From IMG/VR virus record IMGVR_UViG_3300025655_000125, positions 1 to 36,604 of that record: a stretch of DNA of 36,604 nucleotides. The stretch is one strand, 5' to 3'. Below the pieces are notes generated by a model. It was not told the DNA's origin, searched no databases, and saw only the letters and a list, made by a program, of their open reading frames with translations. The position numbers were made by a program, and so were the translations under genes. This DNA is from a virus. Numbering within the stretch: the stretch's first letter is position 1; every line of letters starts with the position of its first letter. Positions 1 through 6,126 of the stretch are shown piece by piece.

Positions 1-135
1 CAGAGTTGGCATCTCTGTATGCCATAAAGGTAATCGGAGGCAGATGGCCCGAAGCAGAACCAGTGATTGCCAAAGATTCAGAGTCGGCATCTCTGTATGC
101 CCGATATATACTCAAAGGTCCTTGGCCCGAAGCAG
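1..135 (+). repeat. 78-nt tandem repeat, two copies
   Basis: Copies start at about 1 and 79. Each contains an identical core (GCATCTCTGTATGCC) and a shared GGCCCGAAGCAG near its end. Within each core, GGCAT and ATGCC can pair over a 6-nt loop. The period is exactly 26 codons, so I read this as a protein-coding repeat rather than a regulatory array. Confidence 0.7.
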
Positions 136-146
136 GGATCAAATGA
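1..146 (+). CDS. C-terminal end of a WPEAEP-repeat phage protein (partial)
   Basis: An open frame enters from the left edge (first full codon at 3) and stops with TGA at 144-146, leaving 47 residues. It holds almost two copies of a 26-residue repeat built on ASLYA...G.WPEAEP, so the DNA repeats with a 78-nt period (1-57 matches 79-135). Repeats of this WPEAEP type occur in phage proteins of unknown function. The start lies outside the window. A frame shifted by one base also stays open across this stretch, but the repeat periodicity and the clean stop 29 nt before the next ATG favour this reading. Confidence 0.7.
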   Translation, partial: ELASLYAIKVIGGRWPEAEPVIAKDSESASLYARYILKGPWPEAGIK

Positions 147-175
147 GAGCAAGAGAATTCACATCTGAAGCAGAT

Positions 176-556
176 ATGACACGTAGAGATTTTCTCAAAC
201 GTGCAGCAGCAACACTGGCAGCACCAGCAGTAGCAAAGGCTGGTCCTCCGGTTAGTGACGAAACTACCCAAGCAGTTGATCTAGCACAAGATCCAAACTG
301 GATGCCACTATACAAAGACGGCGAACCAGTTACTGCTCCTCCATATGCTCAAGAGTTATATGGCAAGGGTTATCCAAAAGATACAGATTATCGTCCCGTT
401 GATCCAATTGATTCGTTTGAAAAAGACCCAGACGTTCAGAGATTCTATGATCTCAAAGCAAAACGTTGTTTGGCAAACCGTGGCACACCAGTAAAGGATG
501 CGCAAGGTAACATAGATTGTACGCAAGTACGTGGTAAAGCATCGCAAACATGGTAG
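176..556 (+). CDS. small exported protein with a twin-arginine (Tat)-like signal
   Basis: 126 residues. The N-terminus reads TRRDFLK followed by an Ala-rich hydrophobic stretch and a possible AxA cleavage site at residues 18-20. This fits the Tat consensus (S/T-R-R-x-F-L-K), which would send a folded protein to the periplasm. The rest is polar, Pro- and Asp-rich, with two Cys (in KRCLANRG and IDCTQ). I chose ATG 176 because the upstream extension of this frame overlaps the WPEAEP-repeat gene. No strong Shine-Dalgarno site precedes it. I do not recognise the mature protein. Tat signals are unusual in phage proteins, so the signal call is an inference from the motif. Confidence 0.6.
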   Translation: MTRRDFLKRAAATLAAPAVAKAGPPVSDETTQAVDLAQDPNWMPLYKDGEPVTAPPYAQELYGKGYPKDTDYRPVDPIDSFEKDPDVQRFYDLKAKRCLANRGTPVKDAQGNIDCTQVRGKASQTW

Positions 557-562
557 AGGTTG

Positions 563-802
563 ATGGGAAAGATATTAAAATTTCCAACTGAAAAAACTTT
601 TACTTGTATGCTGCCAGACGACTGGGCAGACCCAGAAAACCCTACGCAATACGAAATCGCTAACACAATGCGCACATTACGTCAGATGATGACAGAGTGC
701 GAAAAAGAATATCACAAAACACAATCCCCTGCGTTAACTGTACAAATCAATAAAATTAAATCCTGTATACAGTTAATGTACAGTTATTATCGCTCAGACT
801 AA
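563..802 (+). CDS. hypothetical small protein
   Basis: 79 residues starting GKILKFP, with a helical central part (MRTLRQMMTECEKEYHK) and an ending rich in Tyr. It starts 6 nt after the upstream stop, with AGAGG at 555-559 as ribosome site. A TTG at 560 is an alternative start three bases earlier. There are no membrane segments or recognised motifs. Its position between small genes and the late promoter at 807 suggests a late or accessory role, but the function is unknown. Confidence 0.65.
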   Translation: MGKILKFPTEKTFTCMLPDDWADPENPTQYEIANTMRTLRQMMTECEKEYHKTQSPALTVQINKIKSCIQLMYSYYRSD

Positions 803-806
803 CCTG

Positions 807-814
807 TATAAATA
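807..814 (+). promoter_or_regulatory. T4-type late promoter TATAAATA
   Basis: A perfect TATAAATA octamer sits 28 nt before the GTG start at 843. In T4-like phages this is the late -10 element read by the gp55 sigma factor. The expected transcript start near 820 leaves room for the AGGAG ribosome site. Confidence 0.6.
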
Positions 815-842
815 TTTTTAACATGTAGCACAGGAGTCTACC

Positions 843-1082
843 GTGAGCGATGATATCTTTGACGACATTGAACTCACAGGCATTGAACGCTTTAATAGCC
901 ACTTGAACGAGGATATCAAAGACCGTGCCTATCGCTATGTTACACATAGTCCAGAGTACCACAGAGTACCTCTTAGCGAACTCAGAAGAATACGCAGCAA
1001 AGCAAAAAAACTAAAAAGAAGCTATAAAAAACAACAACGCAAGCAATCTCAAGACATTTCCAAACGCTACGGCGGTCGTTGA
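843..1082 (+). CDS. hypothetical small protein, acidic head and strongly basic tail
   Basis: 79 residues. It uses GTG at 843 with AGGAG at 832-836. The first 15 residues are acidic (SDDIFDDIE). From about residue 50 the chain is very basic (RRIRSKAKKLKRSYKKQQRKQ), as in DNA- or RNA-contacting or scaffold-associated proteins. The late promoter at 807 implies late expression, so a packaged or head-associated protein is plausible, but this is inference. No family is recognised. Confidence 0.65.
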   Translation: MSDDIFDDIELTGIERFNSHLNEDIKDRAYRYVTHSPEYHRVPLSELRRIRSKAKKLKRSYKKQQRKQSQDISKRYGGR

Positions 1083-1089
1083 TTACTAG

Positions 1090-1097
1090 CATAAATA
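1090..1097 (+). promoter_or_regulatory. late promoter CATAAATA with overlapping inverted repeat
   Basis: CATAAATACT is the same decamer seen at 21055 and 29584. TACTGTAT (1096-1103) and ATACAGTA (1109-1116) form an 8-bp inverted repeat with a 5-nt spacer, covering the start codon at 1102. The expected transcript start falls at about the ATG, so the mRNA would be leaderless or nearly so. Confidence 0.55.
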
Positions 1098-1101
1098 CTG
1101 T

Positions 1102-1422
1102 ATGAAAGATACAGTATTCGTAAAACTCTGTGTGGATTTACACTGTGACTGGCAGGGGTTGCCACCAGATTACCGTATCTATGTGGACAATGAATTGTTT
1201 GCTGAACGCACTTATCGTTGGGAAAAACCTGTATACCTGACAGAAATTCTTCAGATTAATGCAGTGCCTGACACAGAATATCTGGTCACACTGGACGATT
1301 TTGCACCACAGATTGCAAATTTCAAGATGTCAAACCACAGAGTTGAATATTGTGACTTGCCTGTGGAATTTAACAAGTGTAAAGACAAAAAATTTAGGTT
1401 TAAAGTTAAAAATGAAAGTTAA
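1102..1422 (+). CDS. hypothetical small protein, probably virion-related
   Basis: 106 residues with alternating short beta-like segments (VFVKLCVDLHCDW, PDYRIYVDNELFAERTY, TEYLVTLDDFAP), suggesting a small beta-sandwich. It is driven by the late promoter at 1090 and overlaps the next gene. Late expression beside probable structural genes suggests a virion or assembly role. I do not recognise the family. If transcription begins just after the first ATG, translation would need a later start. Confidence 0.6.
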   Translation: MKDTVFVKLCVDLHCDWQGLPPDYRIYVDNELFAERTYRWEKPVYLTEILQINAVPDTEYLVTLDDFAPQIANFKMSNHRVEYCDLPVEFNKCKDKKFRFKVKNES

Positions 1423-1549
1423 TGAGATAATTTCAGAAATGACCAGTGCTGGTGCTGTTGCCGCAGTAGCGCAACCATTAGGCGGCACAATTAGTCGTAA
1501 CCAGGGCGTATATACCAAACCAAAAAAGAAAAAGAAGGGTAAAAAATGA
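1412..1549 (+). CDS. very small Ala/Gly- and Lys-rich protein (prohead-core-like)
   Basis: 45 residues. The middle reads AGAVAAVAQPLGGTISRNQ and the last ten residues are almost all Lys. From memory, proteins with an AIAAVAQPLGG core and a basic tail are common beside head or structural genes in T4-like marine phages. It starts inside the end of the upstream gene (ATG 1412, upstream stop at 1422), and its stop overlaps the next start. A longer frame from 1259 exists, but its extension is only a shadow of the upstream gene. A prohead-core or scaffold role is a guess. Confidence 0.6.
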   Translation: MKVNEIISEMTSAGAVAAVAQPLGGTISRNQGVYTKPKKKKKGKK

Positions 1550-3018
1550 ACGATCCACAAATGAATAATATTCTAGCACGACTCAATTCTGTTGGCACTA
1601 AACCAGCAAGTGCATCCAATAACCGTAGTTCTAGCGCAGGCGACCCGGCCATGCACGAAATACTAAGTCGTTTTCATGCTGTGGGTAGTAAAACAACAGT
1701 CAACGAAGGACTAGGCGCAGAGCAACGCAAGGTGGGTCAACTAGGTCCAACTGACAAACCCAGCAAACGCAAAGATCATGCGTTCAAGGGTAAACTAGTT
1801 GGTGAAGATGATACATCTCGATTAGCCCAGCTAGAAAAAATGCGCAATCCAGAAGCCGAAGCAAACTTTGCTAAAACCGGTACTTATGGTCGCGAACAAT
1901 CAGCAAAGATGCATTCGGGATTTTTTTCAATGCCAGATGAGTTTGAAGATCCACACAAAATGATCAAAGGCGCGATGAACATGGGCATGACAGCCGCTGA
2001 TGTTGATGCAGCGTTGCCCAAAGGATACAGCATACCACCAGCGAAAGCACAAAAAACGTCAGGGTTTAGAACACCGTTTGATCAACCAGCAGGTGCTACA
2101 AACACATCAACTGGATTTACACCAGGATCTAATAAACTATTCCAAGACGAATTCAGTGAAGATTATAACGTAGATGAATATGATCAAGAGGGCGAAATGG
2201 CTAAAGGGCAGCTAGACCGTGCTGCTGACGCTGCGCAAGAATTACACGATATTTTAGATGATTCGGATAATTTACCAGAATGGGTACAATCAAAGATTAC
2301 CAAAGCATTGGATTACTTAGATACCGCCAGAGATTATATTAAGAGCGAATTCAGCGAATCAGTCGAAGGTGCAGAAGATTCCTTAACCATGGGAATCCCG
2401 TTGTTTATTCGTATGCTAGAGTACGCTCGAGAAGAAGCAAAAACTGACGCAGACCTACATCATGTTACCAAAAAAATGTTAGACATGGGTGGCAATGTTA
2501 CCATGGACGATTATGAAGAAATTATGTCCAGTGTTAGCGGCGAAGAATCAGAAATGGGTGAAGCTGTTGGTGATAAGCTCACTGATCTGGAATATGGTAG
2601 TTCTACTGCTACTCGAACTCCAACTGTAGGCGGCTATCACCAAAGACGTGATTTAGAAACAGGATCATATACTGATTACACAGATCGTGGTCCGATCAGC
2701 ACACAAACAACTTATGATAAATCAGGACAAATGACTAGCCAACACGCACAGGCACGTGTAGGTGATCAATCAATGGCACGCTCTCGCTTTTATCCTAAGC
2801 GTAACGAAAGCGATGAATTACGCAAACTTGCTGGTCTTGCTACCGAAGACTATGTTGGCGGCCGAGAAGCACCAGCAGACTTAGTTAAAACGCTAAGTAA
2901 AAGTTATAGAGACTTTGTTAAAGAAGTTGAAGCTACTAGTGCTGCTAAACCAGATCGTGAACTGCGCAGTAAAACAGAAAAGCCACGTAAATTTGGCAAT
3001 ATCTTAGGTGAAGAATAA
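1546..3018 (+). CDS. large virion or scaffold-like protein of T4-like marine phages
   Basis: 490 residues, acidic and low in hydrophobic residues. The N-terminus carries a duplicated module: residues 3-20 (DP.M..IL.RL..VG.K) and residues 33-50 (DP.M..IL.RF..VG.K). A helical region around residues 223-270 (EGEMAKGQLDRAADAAQELH, then WVQSKITKALDYL) matches a motif I remember from virion proteins of T4-like marine phages. The C-terminal part is repeat-poor and disordered-looking. It overlaps both neighbours by a few bases, so it is translationally coupled to them. A structural or assembly role is likely; the exact function is unknown. Confidence 0.65.
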   Translation: MNDPQMNNILARLNSVGTKPASASNNRSSSAGDPAMHEILSRFHAVGSKTTVNEGLGAEQRKVGQLGPTDKPSKRKDHAFKGKLVGEDDTSRLAQLEKMRNPEAEANFAKTGTYGREQSAKMHSGFFSMPDEFEDPHKMIKGAMNMGMTAADVDAALPKGYSIPPAKAQKTSGFRTPFDQPAGATNTSTGFTPGSNKLFQDEFSEDYNVDEYDQEGEMAKGQLDRAADAAQELHDILDDSDNLPEWVQSKITKALDYLDTARDYIKSEFSESVEGAEDSLTMGIPLFIRMLEYAREEAKTDADLHHVTKKMLDMGGNVTMDDYEEIMSSVSGEESEMGEAVGDKLTDLEYGSSTATRTPTVGGYHQRRDLETGSYTDYTDRGPISTQTTYDKSGQMTSQHAQARVGDQSMARSRFYPKRNESDELRKLAGLATEDYVGGREAPADLVKTLSKSYRDFVKEVEATSAAKPDRELRSKTEKPRKFGNILGEE

Positions 3019-3626
3019 TGAACTTTTACGAATTATTTGAAGCAAGCAAAGAAAAAGAAGAAAAATCAGAAAAAGCCGGTGAATATCAGGATGTGGCCAT
3101 TGCTGATCCCAAGGCAGCAATTGCCCTAAAACAGGCACGTGCAAAATACACCTATGCACAGAGCGATTTAGAAGCATTTGTTAAAATGATGCAGGATCAA
3201 GAAGAAAAAGATCAGCAAGAGATTGACAACCTGGAAGCAGACACTGAACGTCAGGAAGAAGAAATCCAGCAGGCTGAAAAAGAAATACGAGAATTAGAAA
3301 AACGTGAAGCACAGGATACTGCCAAAAATAATGCAAAAATCAACAAACTCAACAAAGAAATTGATTTGCAAAACAGGCTGATTCAGACGCTCAACACCAA
3401 AGAACAGGGATACGAAAAAGCATTGGCCCAATATGCTGACAGAATTGAAAAGATCAATGCAGATCTAACAGACCTGGAAGATCGCATGGGTGGTATCAAA
3501 GGGTTCCGTGCTCGTCCAAAATCCAAGGCACCACCATTACCAAAACCATCAGACTTTGCAGTGGGTCAGGCTGCTTTCCAACGTACACAAAGAGATGGAG
3601 GAATTCCAGATTTAGATACAGAATAA
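3018..3626 (+). CDS. long coiled-coil protein
   Basis: 202 residues. From about residue 45 to 155 it is almost uninterrupted Glu/Lys/Gln heptad-like coiled coil (for example EEEIQQAEKEIRELEKREAQ). A Pro-rich tail follows (KAPPLPKPSDF). The ATG overlaps the TAA of the upstream gene (TAATG). It is the last gene of this run, because a strong terminator follows at 3647-3670. Scaffold or tail-associated roles fit the fold and position, but nothing in the sequence decides between them. Confidence 0.7.
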   Translation: MNFYELFEASKEKEEKSEKAGEYQDVAIADPKAAIALKQARAKYTYAQSDLEAFVKMMQDQEEKDQQEIDNLEADTERQEEEIQQAEKEIRELEKREAQDTAKNNAKINKLNKEIDLQNRLIQTLNTKEQGYEKALAQYADRIEKINADLTDLEDRMGGIKGFRARPKSKAPPLPKPSDFAVGQAAFQRTQRDGGIPDLDTE

Positions 3627-3646
3627 TCGCAACATATCTGTTTATC

Positions 3647-3672
3647 AAAAGAGTGGTCTACCACTCTTTTTT
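3647..3672 (+). terminator. rho-independent terminator
   Basis: AAAAGAGTGG (3647-3656), a TCTA loop region and CCACTCTTTT (3661-3670), followed by more T. It is AT-flanked on both sides, so it may work in both directions. It ends the 563-3626 gene run, and its T tract abuts the -35 box of the next promoter. Confidence 0.8.
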
Positions 3673-3673
3673 A

Positions 3674-3702
3674 TTGACTTGAAACTGATTGTAATATATA
3701 AT
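3674..3702 (+). promoter_or_regulatory. sigma70-like promoter
   Basis: TTGACT at 3674-3679, a 17-bp spacer and TATAAT at 3697-3702. It lies directly behind the terminator and upstream of the gene at 3727, which has AGGAG at 3717-3721. Confidence 0.75.
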
Positions 3703-3726
3703 ATTACATTCATACAGGAGATAAAC

Positions 3727-3987
3727 ATGAATGATGTAGTTTTTAATGCTGAACAGAAAGCAAAATTGAATAATCTTTTTAACGAAGGTATTGCTGTGAT
3801 GACTGAAATTGAAACATTGCAAGGTGGTTTGTCAGATACCATCAAGGCCATTGCAGAAGAAATGCAGATCAAGCCCAGCGTGCTCAAGAAGGCTGTGCGC
3901 ACTGCTTACAAGAGCAAGTTCACAGACGAAAAACACGACTACGAATTACTTGAAACCATTCTGGAAACTGTTGGTAAGACCTGGTAA
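3727..3987 (+). CDS. DsbA-like dsDNA-binding protein of T4-like phages (putative)
   Basis: 86 residues. The pattern FNAEQKAKLNNLFNEG, TEIETLQGGLSDT and IKAIAEEMQIKPSVLKKAVR is what I remember of small helical proteins in T4-like marine phages annotated DsbA, the double-stranded DNA-binding protein linked to late transcription. This is not the thiol oxidase of the same name; there is no CxxC. ATG 3727 is chosen over 3679 because of its AGGAG site and the promoter in front. It is the first gene of the polymerase run. Confidence 0.5.
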   Translation: MNDVVFNAEQKAKLNNLFNEGIAVMTEIETLQGGLSDTIKAIAEEMQIKPSVLKKAVRTAYKSKFTDEKHDYELLETILETVGKTW

Positions 3988-3988
3988 T

Positions 3989-5149
3989 ATGTATTCGGTC
4001 TATCAACACTGGGATCCATTAAAGTATTGTATAGTAGGTAGAACCTATCCGCCTGAGTTTTACTCATGGATACAAAATTCACAAACACGCAGCACTTTTG
4101 AAAAACTTGCTCAAGAAACTGAGGAAGATTATCAAAATTTAATCAAGTTACTTGAAAATAAATTTGGAGTGAAAACAGTACGTCCTGAATTTCCGTCAGA
4201 TCTAGAAGAGCTGTACGTTGATGGCAAATGGGTACAACCCCCGACAGCACCGCGTGATTATTTTATTATGATTGGTGATAAATTCTGGGTGCCCAAGGTT
4301 CCAAATGGTAGTCATGCCTGGTCAGTATTTTATAGACAGAATAAACAGTCTTACTGGCCAGATTATGTGCGCCCAAAAGATTTTTACGATGCATGGCCAC
4401 AATTTGCAGACGAAGTTCGTAAAAAGTTTGAACTGTTCCAGCAGTTTGATCAGAGCCACTTGGATGCTAAACTTAAATTTTACACCCATATCTTTGATGA
4501 TTTACGGGCAAACAATAACAGCATTGAATATACTGATTTAGATTTTATCAATGGATGTTTTGTAAGCCGTATTGGCGAAGATCTAATGTTTGCCACACAA
4601 ACATTCCACGATGATAAAGCAGCACTGCTAACGCAAGTAAACGAACATTTTCCAGACACTACTAATAAGATTGTTAATGCAGGCGGTCACGGCGATGCTG
4701 TGTACTGTCCAGTAACACCTGGTTTAATAATTAGTCTACATGATATTCCAACATATAAGGATACTTTTCCTGATTGGGAAGTTTTGTACTTACCTGACTC
4801 AAACTACGCTCATATGCGAGAGTTTGAATTTTCTATGAAGCGCAATAAAGGACGTTGGTTCTTTCCAGGATTTGAAAAAGATCCCAATATGATTGATATG
4901 GTAAATCATTACTTTGACGAATGGGTTGGCGAAGTACACGAAACCGTATTCGATGTTAATATGTTAACCGTTGATGATAAAAACGTCATTGTATCAGCAC
5001 ACAACGATCAAGTCGAAGAAGCCTGTGCAAGACACGGTGTTGAAGTTCATATATCGCCATTTAGACACAAGTATTTTTGGGACGCTGGTATTCATTGTAT
5101 TACTAATGACCTGCACCGCGAGAACACAGGGCCAAAGAGATTTCTTTAA
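3989..5149 (+). CDS. glycine amidinotransferase-like protein (guanidino-group transferase)
   Basis: 386 residues, close to the usual length for arginine:glycine amidinotransferase. The fold markers occur in order: APRDYFIMIGDKF near residues 87-99, a RIGEDL segment near 194-199, GGHGDAVYCP with His234, and a final GIHCITNDLHR with Cys370, the expected nucleophile. Enzymes of this family move an amidino group from arginine to an amine through a Cys adduct. The Asp usually found just before the R.G.D segment may be Asn188 here, with Asp183 and Asp185 close by, so the activity could differ. ATG 3989 follows the upstream stop by one base. The in-frame extension back to 3809 is a shadow. The substrate is unknown. 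Confidence 0.75.
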   Translation: MYSVYQHWDPLKYCIVGRTYPPEFYSWIQNSQTRSTFEKLAQETEEDYQNLIKLLENKFGVKTVRPEFPSDLEELYVDGKWVQPPTAPRDYFIMIGDKFWVPKVPNGSHAWSVFYRQNKQSYWPDYVRPKDFYDAWPQFADEVRKKFELFQQFDQSHLDAKLKFYTHIFDDLRANNNSIEYTDLDFINGCFVSRIGEDLMFATQTFHDDKAALLTQVNEHFPDTTNKIVNAGGHGDAVYCPVTPGLIISLHDIPTYKDTFPDWEVLYLPDSNYAHMREFEFSMKRNKGRWFFPGFEKDPNMIDMVNHYFDEWVGEVHETVFDVNMLTVDDKNVIVSAHNDQVEEACARHGVEVHISPFRHKYFWDAGIHCITNDLHRENTGPKRFL

Positions 5150-6126
5150 TGAAGAATGATGTTTATACAGATCAGATAATGAATGACCATTTGTCCAGAT
5201 CTTGGGCGAATGGGTTTAATGCTAAAATAAAAGAAATACTTGCCGGATGGGAAATAGTACAGCCAGAAAATGTCAATCATTATTTAATGGCAGTAAAAGA
5301 TGGTATGACAGTATTTTTGAATATGTTTCATATTCCTGTCAACCCACACAAATACGATATACTAATTTCGGAAGTGGTAACATCACATCCTAACCAACTG
5401 AAACTTTGGCCTGAATTCTACGGTATATATTACCAGGATTTTAGGTACATTAATCGCATCCCTACTAAAAAACTCAATTGTTTTATACATAGAAGTTGTC
5501 CTTTTAGACAAAGTTGGTTTTACCAACTAGTACGCGAAGACATATTAGATAACACATACAGTTCTTTTTGGTCTCAAAATGTTACCTACGACAACCTAAG
5601 CCCAAATGAATTATTTGATCATTACTTTGAACAGAATAAAATATTTGAAGCAGAGCACAACACTATTAGATCGCAAATACCGTTTAAAAATTTTGATTGC
5701 ACACTAGAAGAGGCAATAATAGACAGCGAAAAAAGCCTTGTGATCGAAACCTATTTTGAAGATCCGGACATGGTTTGCTTTACAGAAAAAACAATGCGAG
5801 TACTGCAACTACCTAGACCTTGGCTATTGTTTGGTAACCCGGGGTCTGTTGCAAAGTTACGCGAATGGGGATTTGATGTGTTTGATGACTGGATTGATCA
5901 CTCTTACGATACAGAATTAGATCCAGTGCGCAGACAACGGTTGATTTTAGATCAAATACATAATACAATACCATACACACAATCACTGCTTAACGATTTT
6001 GATCAACGTGCCAAAAATAACCGTAATATATTCAAACAATATCAAGAAAAATTTATAAACAAAAAAGAAAACACAATTTTGGAGAATTTAAAAGATGAGC
6101 TTTGTAGACGCACTACACGATCGTGA
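5149..6126 (+). CDS. glycosyltransferase-like protein with TEKT motif
   Basis: 325 residues. The C-terminal half holds VIETYFEDPDMVCFTEKTMR, then PWLLFGNPG and LREWGFDVFDDWIDHSYD. This E-x-Y...TEKT...P-x-x-x-F-G-x-P-G...GF..F...D.SYD layout resembles the nucleotide-sugar domain of fucosyltransferase-like and related viral glycosyltransferases. The minus-strand gene 30176-31144 is a paralogue with the same layout. The ATG overlaps the TAA of the amidinotransferase gene, and the 3' end overlaps the polymerase gene by 32 nt, so the three are coupled. Donor and acceptor are unknown. Confidence 0.55.
   Translation: MKNDVYTDQIMNDHLSRSWANGFNAKIKEILAGWEIVQPENVNHYLMAVKDGMTVFLNMFHIPVNPHKYDILISEVVTSHPNQLKLWPEFYGIYYQDFRYINRIPTKKLNCFIHRSCPFRQSWFYQLVREDILDNTYSSFWSQNVTYDNLSPNELFDHYFEQNKIFEAEHNTIRSQIPFKNFDCTLEEAIIDSEKSLVIETYFEDPDMVCFTEKTMRVLQLPRPWLLFGNPGSVAKLREWGFDVFDDWIDHSYDTELDPVRRQRLILDQIHNTIPYTQSLLNDFDQRAKNNRNIFKQYQEKFINKKENTILENLKDELCRRTTRS

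Noticed and set aside
44-175. In-frame extension of the Tat-signal gene upstream to 44
   Set aside because: It overlaps the repeat-coding frame that ends at 146, and the Tat-like signal begins exactly at ATG 176.
1259-1411. Upstream extension of the small Lys-tailed gene to 1259
   Set aside because: It overlaps the real gene 1102-1422 in another frame, and the ATG at 1412 gives the family-like N-terminus.
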